Shown piece by piece: positions 7,620 to 10,193 of a stretch of 10,193 bases of DNA; positions within the stretch are counted from its first letter, which is position 1, and every line of letters starts with the position of its first letter. This DNA comes from Euperipatoides rowelli (taxonomy: Eukaryota > Onychophora > Udeonychophora > Euonychophora > Peripatopsidae). The stretch is taken from the NCBI GenBank assembly GCA_003024985.2, contig PXIH01S0016029.1; one strand, written 5' to 3'. The position numbers and the translations under genes were made by a program. The notes under the pieces were generated by a model that worked only from the letters and a program-made list of their open reading frames with translations, was not told the DNA's origin and ran no database searches.

Positions 7620-9300
7620 CTAATATGAATCAAATAAAATTAGCTAATCCAAGGTTATAATTTCAAAATAAAATATTGTACATATTTGCTGTACATCATT
7701 CATGTGTATTTTTGGTTCTTCAAACAGCAAATAAAAAAAAAGATCCTTCATCTTTCTCCCAATCAACAATAATTCTAGTATGGTGAAAGAATTTTGATTA
7801 ATTCAGACCAATCTGATGTTAACAAGTTTAGACAAATTTAAGTCATTTCAACCCGAGCTTACTCAAATAATTAACAACAAACTAGCTGTGCCAAATTTAT
7901 TTTAAAATTTTATAGTAATAAATAGAACCATCTGTTAACACTTTTAATGAAAGTTAACAAATGTTTTTATAAGATGCTATTAAAAAAAAATCACATTTAA
8001 TTTAAAAGTATTATTATTATTATTATTATCAACATCTCAATTAAGTCATTTTCTGTGGATTGTAAACATAATTAAAAATAAATTTATAGAGACAAGTTTA
8101 ACATTTATTGCTAGTTGGTTTAAATCCAAGCATATGCAAGAAGGTAAGTTATGGTTTGTATAAAAATAAATTAAACACCAATCTTTAATTAAATAAGCAT
8201 GCGACTTTAATCAATTTGTTGCAGATGTTACCCAACATTTATAAGAATTTACACAATTTTGTCTATGTACAACTATTTTAATAATCAAAAGGATTTAAAT
8301 GCATCATAAAATCATTATACTTACGATTAGATTATCGTGGGGTTATTACAATGATTACTATAATACCAAGTTTCTTGTCTGATCAGAAAATTAGTTTATT
8401 ATTTCTATTCTGAAGGACGGAATCAATTTAGACTAAACATGGTAAGTTACCAAACTTATAAGGATCTGAAGCAGTCGGTGTTTGGGTAGAAAAATAATAC
8501 AGTATTAGATGAGTAGGATGCAATGTGTATAGGGAAAAGGATTGCTATTCTAAGAGGAATGTAAACTTTTATATCAAATATTTTGTAAAGTCTGGCAAGC
8601 TAATATTTTCTAAATAGCAATGATTTCTATCAATTTTTAAATTAAAATGTCAATGAGTGTATATGCTATATGGAACTTTTTTTCTTATCTTTAATTTCAT
8701 CATTGTATTTTGCCCTTTGCCTTAGAAATATTGAAGTAATAAAATGGAATCTTCAAATTAAAACTATGCGTTATCATGCCTCAAAAAAAAACTGGACAGT
8801 AAAAGAAAAAAAAGCATAATGCTACATTGAAATTCAATATTAAAAAAAACCTGAATGTTATATGAAGAAAAAAAAATTTACATGCAAATATATATAAAGT
8901 ACTATAGGGAAAGGTAGTATCAATTAAGGTTTCGTATTCATATCGTTTTATATCCCTAATATCTAAATGTTAGATTTTTTTTTTTCCACTTTGTATTTCG
9001 CTCCGAATTTCACTTCAAGTAATATAATTATCAAAGATTTCTTTTTTTTGGTGCCATGTGTATAGTCTCATTAATGAGGATTTTTAAAAATTTTGTATAT
9101 TTATTTTATCGGGTATTTTTTCTTACAGTCAGTTTAAATAAATAGTCTGGTAGTATTTTACTGAGGTACCAGCTTCACATAGCTTTTATTAATTTTTTTA
9201 TTGTTTTCCATACTTTATGTTTGAGACCAAACTTTTTAAGGGAGTATTATGATGATCTTTTGTTTGTGTGTGTTTGATTTGTTTTTTTGAGGTCAAAACT
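7620..9300. other. Long AT-rich stretch without visible gene
   Basis: Apart from the (ATT)n tract, this is AT-rich DNA with scattered A- and T-runs and stops in all frames. No coding, RNA gene, CRISPR-like spacing or bounded repeat was seen. Confidence 0.6.
8009..8029. repeat. (ATT)n microsatellite
   Basis: About seven ATT units, TATTATTATTATTATTATTAT. This may be the 3' tail of an old retroposon, since an A-run and AT-rich sequence precede it, but no body is recognisable. Confidence 0.85.
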
Positions 9301-9332
9301 GCTTTTACATTCATTTGTAACCGTAATCATAG

Positions 9333-9352
9333 CTTTACTATTTATAGTAAAG
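9333..9352. repeat. 9-bp palindrome, CTTTACTAT / ATAGTAAAG
   Basis: Two perfect 9-bp arms are separated by TT. It is likely to be chance or a small foldback site; there is no adjacent gene that it could regulate. Confidence 0.7.
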
Positions 9353-9405
9353 TTGCTGAAAAAATCAACATTTAAATTATTCATGGATTTGTATTTTGCA
9401 TGAGC

Positions 9406-9434
9406 GTGTTTGACATGATGTAAAAGTCAAACAC
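9406..9434. repeat. 9-bp hairpin, GTGTTTGAC / GTCAAACAC
   Basis: Perfect 9-bp arms (9406-9414 and 9426-9434) enclose an 11-base loop. A T-run or A-run typical of a terminator is not placed to suggest one, and the context is eukaryotic, so it is listed as structure only. Confidence 0.75.
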
Positions 9435-9733
9435 ACACTTTTTAAAAAAAGATTTGTATACATTTCTCGGTCTATTTGTTGGTTTACTCTTTTTCCTCTG
9501 TTAGAGGTACTCTGTGAGTTGTTTCACCATAACAATTGTTTTGGCCAAGGACTAAGATGTTTACGGCTAAAATTTACATATAGTCAGGTTTGGAGAATCC
9601 TTTGGAGTTTTTACTTGTACTGTAAAGAAATGTTTTATAAAAGATAATTTCACTTTTAAATTGTGTTGGCTTACAGTCCTTTCATTTCCAGATTTGCAAC
9701 AGATAGTATTCAGAGGAAAAGCTATGACGACAG

Positions 9734-9753
9734 TGCTGCTCATCTGAGCAGCA
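9734..9753. repeat. GC-rich palindrome, TGCTGCTCA / TGAGCAGCA
   Basis: Perfect 9-bp arms are separated by TC. It lies in a local less AT-rich patch covered by a 78-codon minus-strand open frame (9567-9803) in which I see no recognisable domain. Confidence 0.7.
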
Positions 9754-9834
9754 AACTCTGTTATGAACAAATCAATACCTATGGTGTTAGTGGCTATTTC
9801 CATGGCAGCTGCAGTATCTACCTCTATAATATAT

Positions 9835-10193
9835 TATAAATTATGTTCCACTCCAAACAAAGTGTTATAGAGTACACTGAATAATAATTGTTAAATCTAA
9901 GGTTTATTTGATCTTATTAACAGTATAGTAGCCTATTGATCAAATATATATTTTATTTTATAAATTAAGTTTGGTCAAATATAAGGTTTATTTTGTAATC
10001 AGTGTTTCCAAAATGCACACGGATATTTATGTTGACATTCTGCTTAACGAGGTCATGTGACAATCACCTGGGCTTCCATTAACTTTAAAAACTAGGTCAA
10101 ACTATATACAAATACAAATACAAATATGTCGGACAACAACAGACTATAGTCCAGCGAGGTTGTCCCTAGTCCTAATCTATTTTTTTTTTTAAA
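9835..10193. other. AT-rich end of window with small inverted repeat
   Basis: Contains a short tandem of AAATAC/ACAAAT (about 10107-10126) and the inverted pair GGACAAC (10131-10137) and GTTGTCC (10159-10165), enclosing the palindrome ACTATAGT. A T-run closes the window at about 10181. There is no gene. The last 130 bases could be part of a repeat cut by the window edge. Confidence 0.45.

Noticed and set aside
1227-7757. Shared words TTCATCTTTCT at 1227, 7747 and (inverted) 6624
   Set aside because: Low-complexity pyrimidine words of 11-14 bases with unrelated flanks. Chance is sufficient.
9406-9450. Intrinsic terminator
   Set aside because: A hairpin is present at 9406-9434, but it is followed by ACACTT and then T and A runs in clearly eukaryotic non-coding DNA with no upstream gene.
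9567-9803. Minus-strand open frame of 78 codons
   Set aside because: The peptide has no recognisable motif and no exon-like boundaries. It is kept only as a note beside the palindrome at 9734.
1-10193. CRISPR array, bacterial operon, phage or organelle content
   Set aside because: No regularly spaced direct repeats of the right size, no ribosome binding sites with long frames, and no rRNA or tRNA. The recognisable elements are eukaryotic.

Overview
The window looks like non-coding or intronic DNA from a eukaryote, most likely an invertebrate animal. It is strongly AT-rich (by eye around 70% A+T) and full of homopolymer runs and short microsatellites. It shows no dense coding and none of the layout of a bacterial, phage or organelle genome. 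What can be recognised is the debris of eukaryotic transposable elements: a hAT-type DNA transposon remnant and a decayed non-LTR retrotransposon (LINE). A mollusc, perhaps a cephalopod, is my best guess from the general texture, but no marker in the window settles the taxon.

Layout. Bases 1-840 are AT-rich filler. At 887-906 there is a run of 12 C followed by a less AT-rich segment. A pair of short inverted arms lies at 1126-1244 and an (AC)n microsatellite at 1491-1505. A non-autonomous hAT-like element lies at 2092-2560, with CAGGG/CCCTG ends flanked by two copies of a TCTAGA-centred 8-mer. On the minus strand, 3105-3198 and 3641-3832 are two weak exon-like stretches; between them lies a perfect 18-bp inverted repeat (3362-3405). 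A second strong hairpin is at 4516-4549. On the minus strand at about 4761-5400 lies a recognisable but broken reverse-transcriptase fragment, with several in-frame stops and at least two frame changes. A 15-bp GACATT tandem array is at 7127-7179. A transposon-tail-like sequence at 7498-7610 appears to be interrupted by about 75 bp. The last 2.5 kb is AT-rich with small palindromes.

How it fits together. No complete protein-coding gene is visible, and there is no operon or pathway. The open frames of 60-100 codons are mostly what chance gives in such DNA; two lie inside the hAT-like element, one carries part of the LINE relic and one is antisense to it. If the two minus-strand exon-like segments are real, the window is part of a long-intron gene read on the minus strand, but this is inference with low confidence. 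I found no convincing new biological system. The most checkable structures are the 18-bp hairpin, the 15-bp tandem array and the excess of a TGTAGCCTA-like word.
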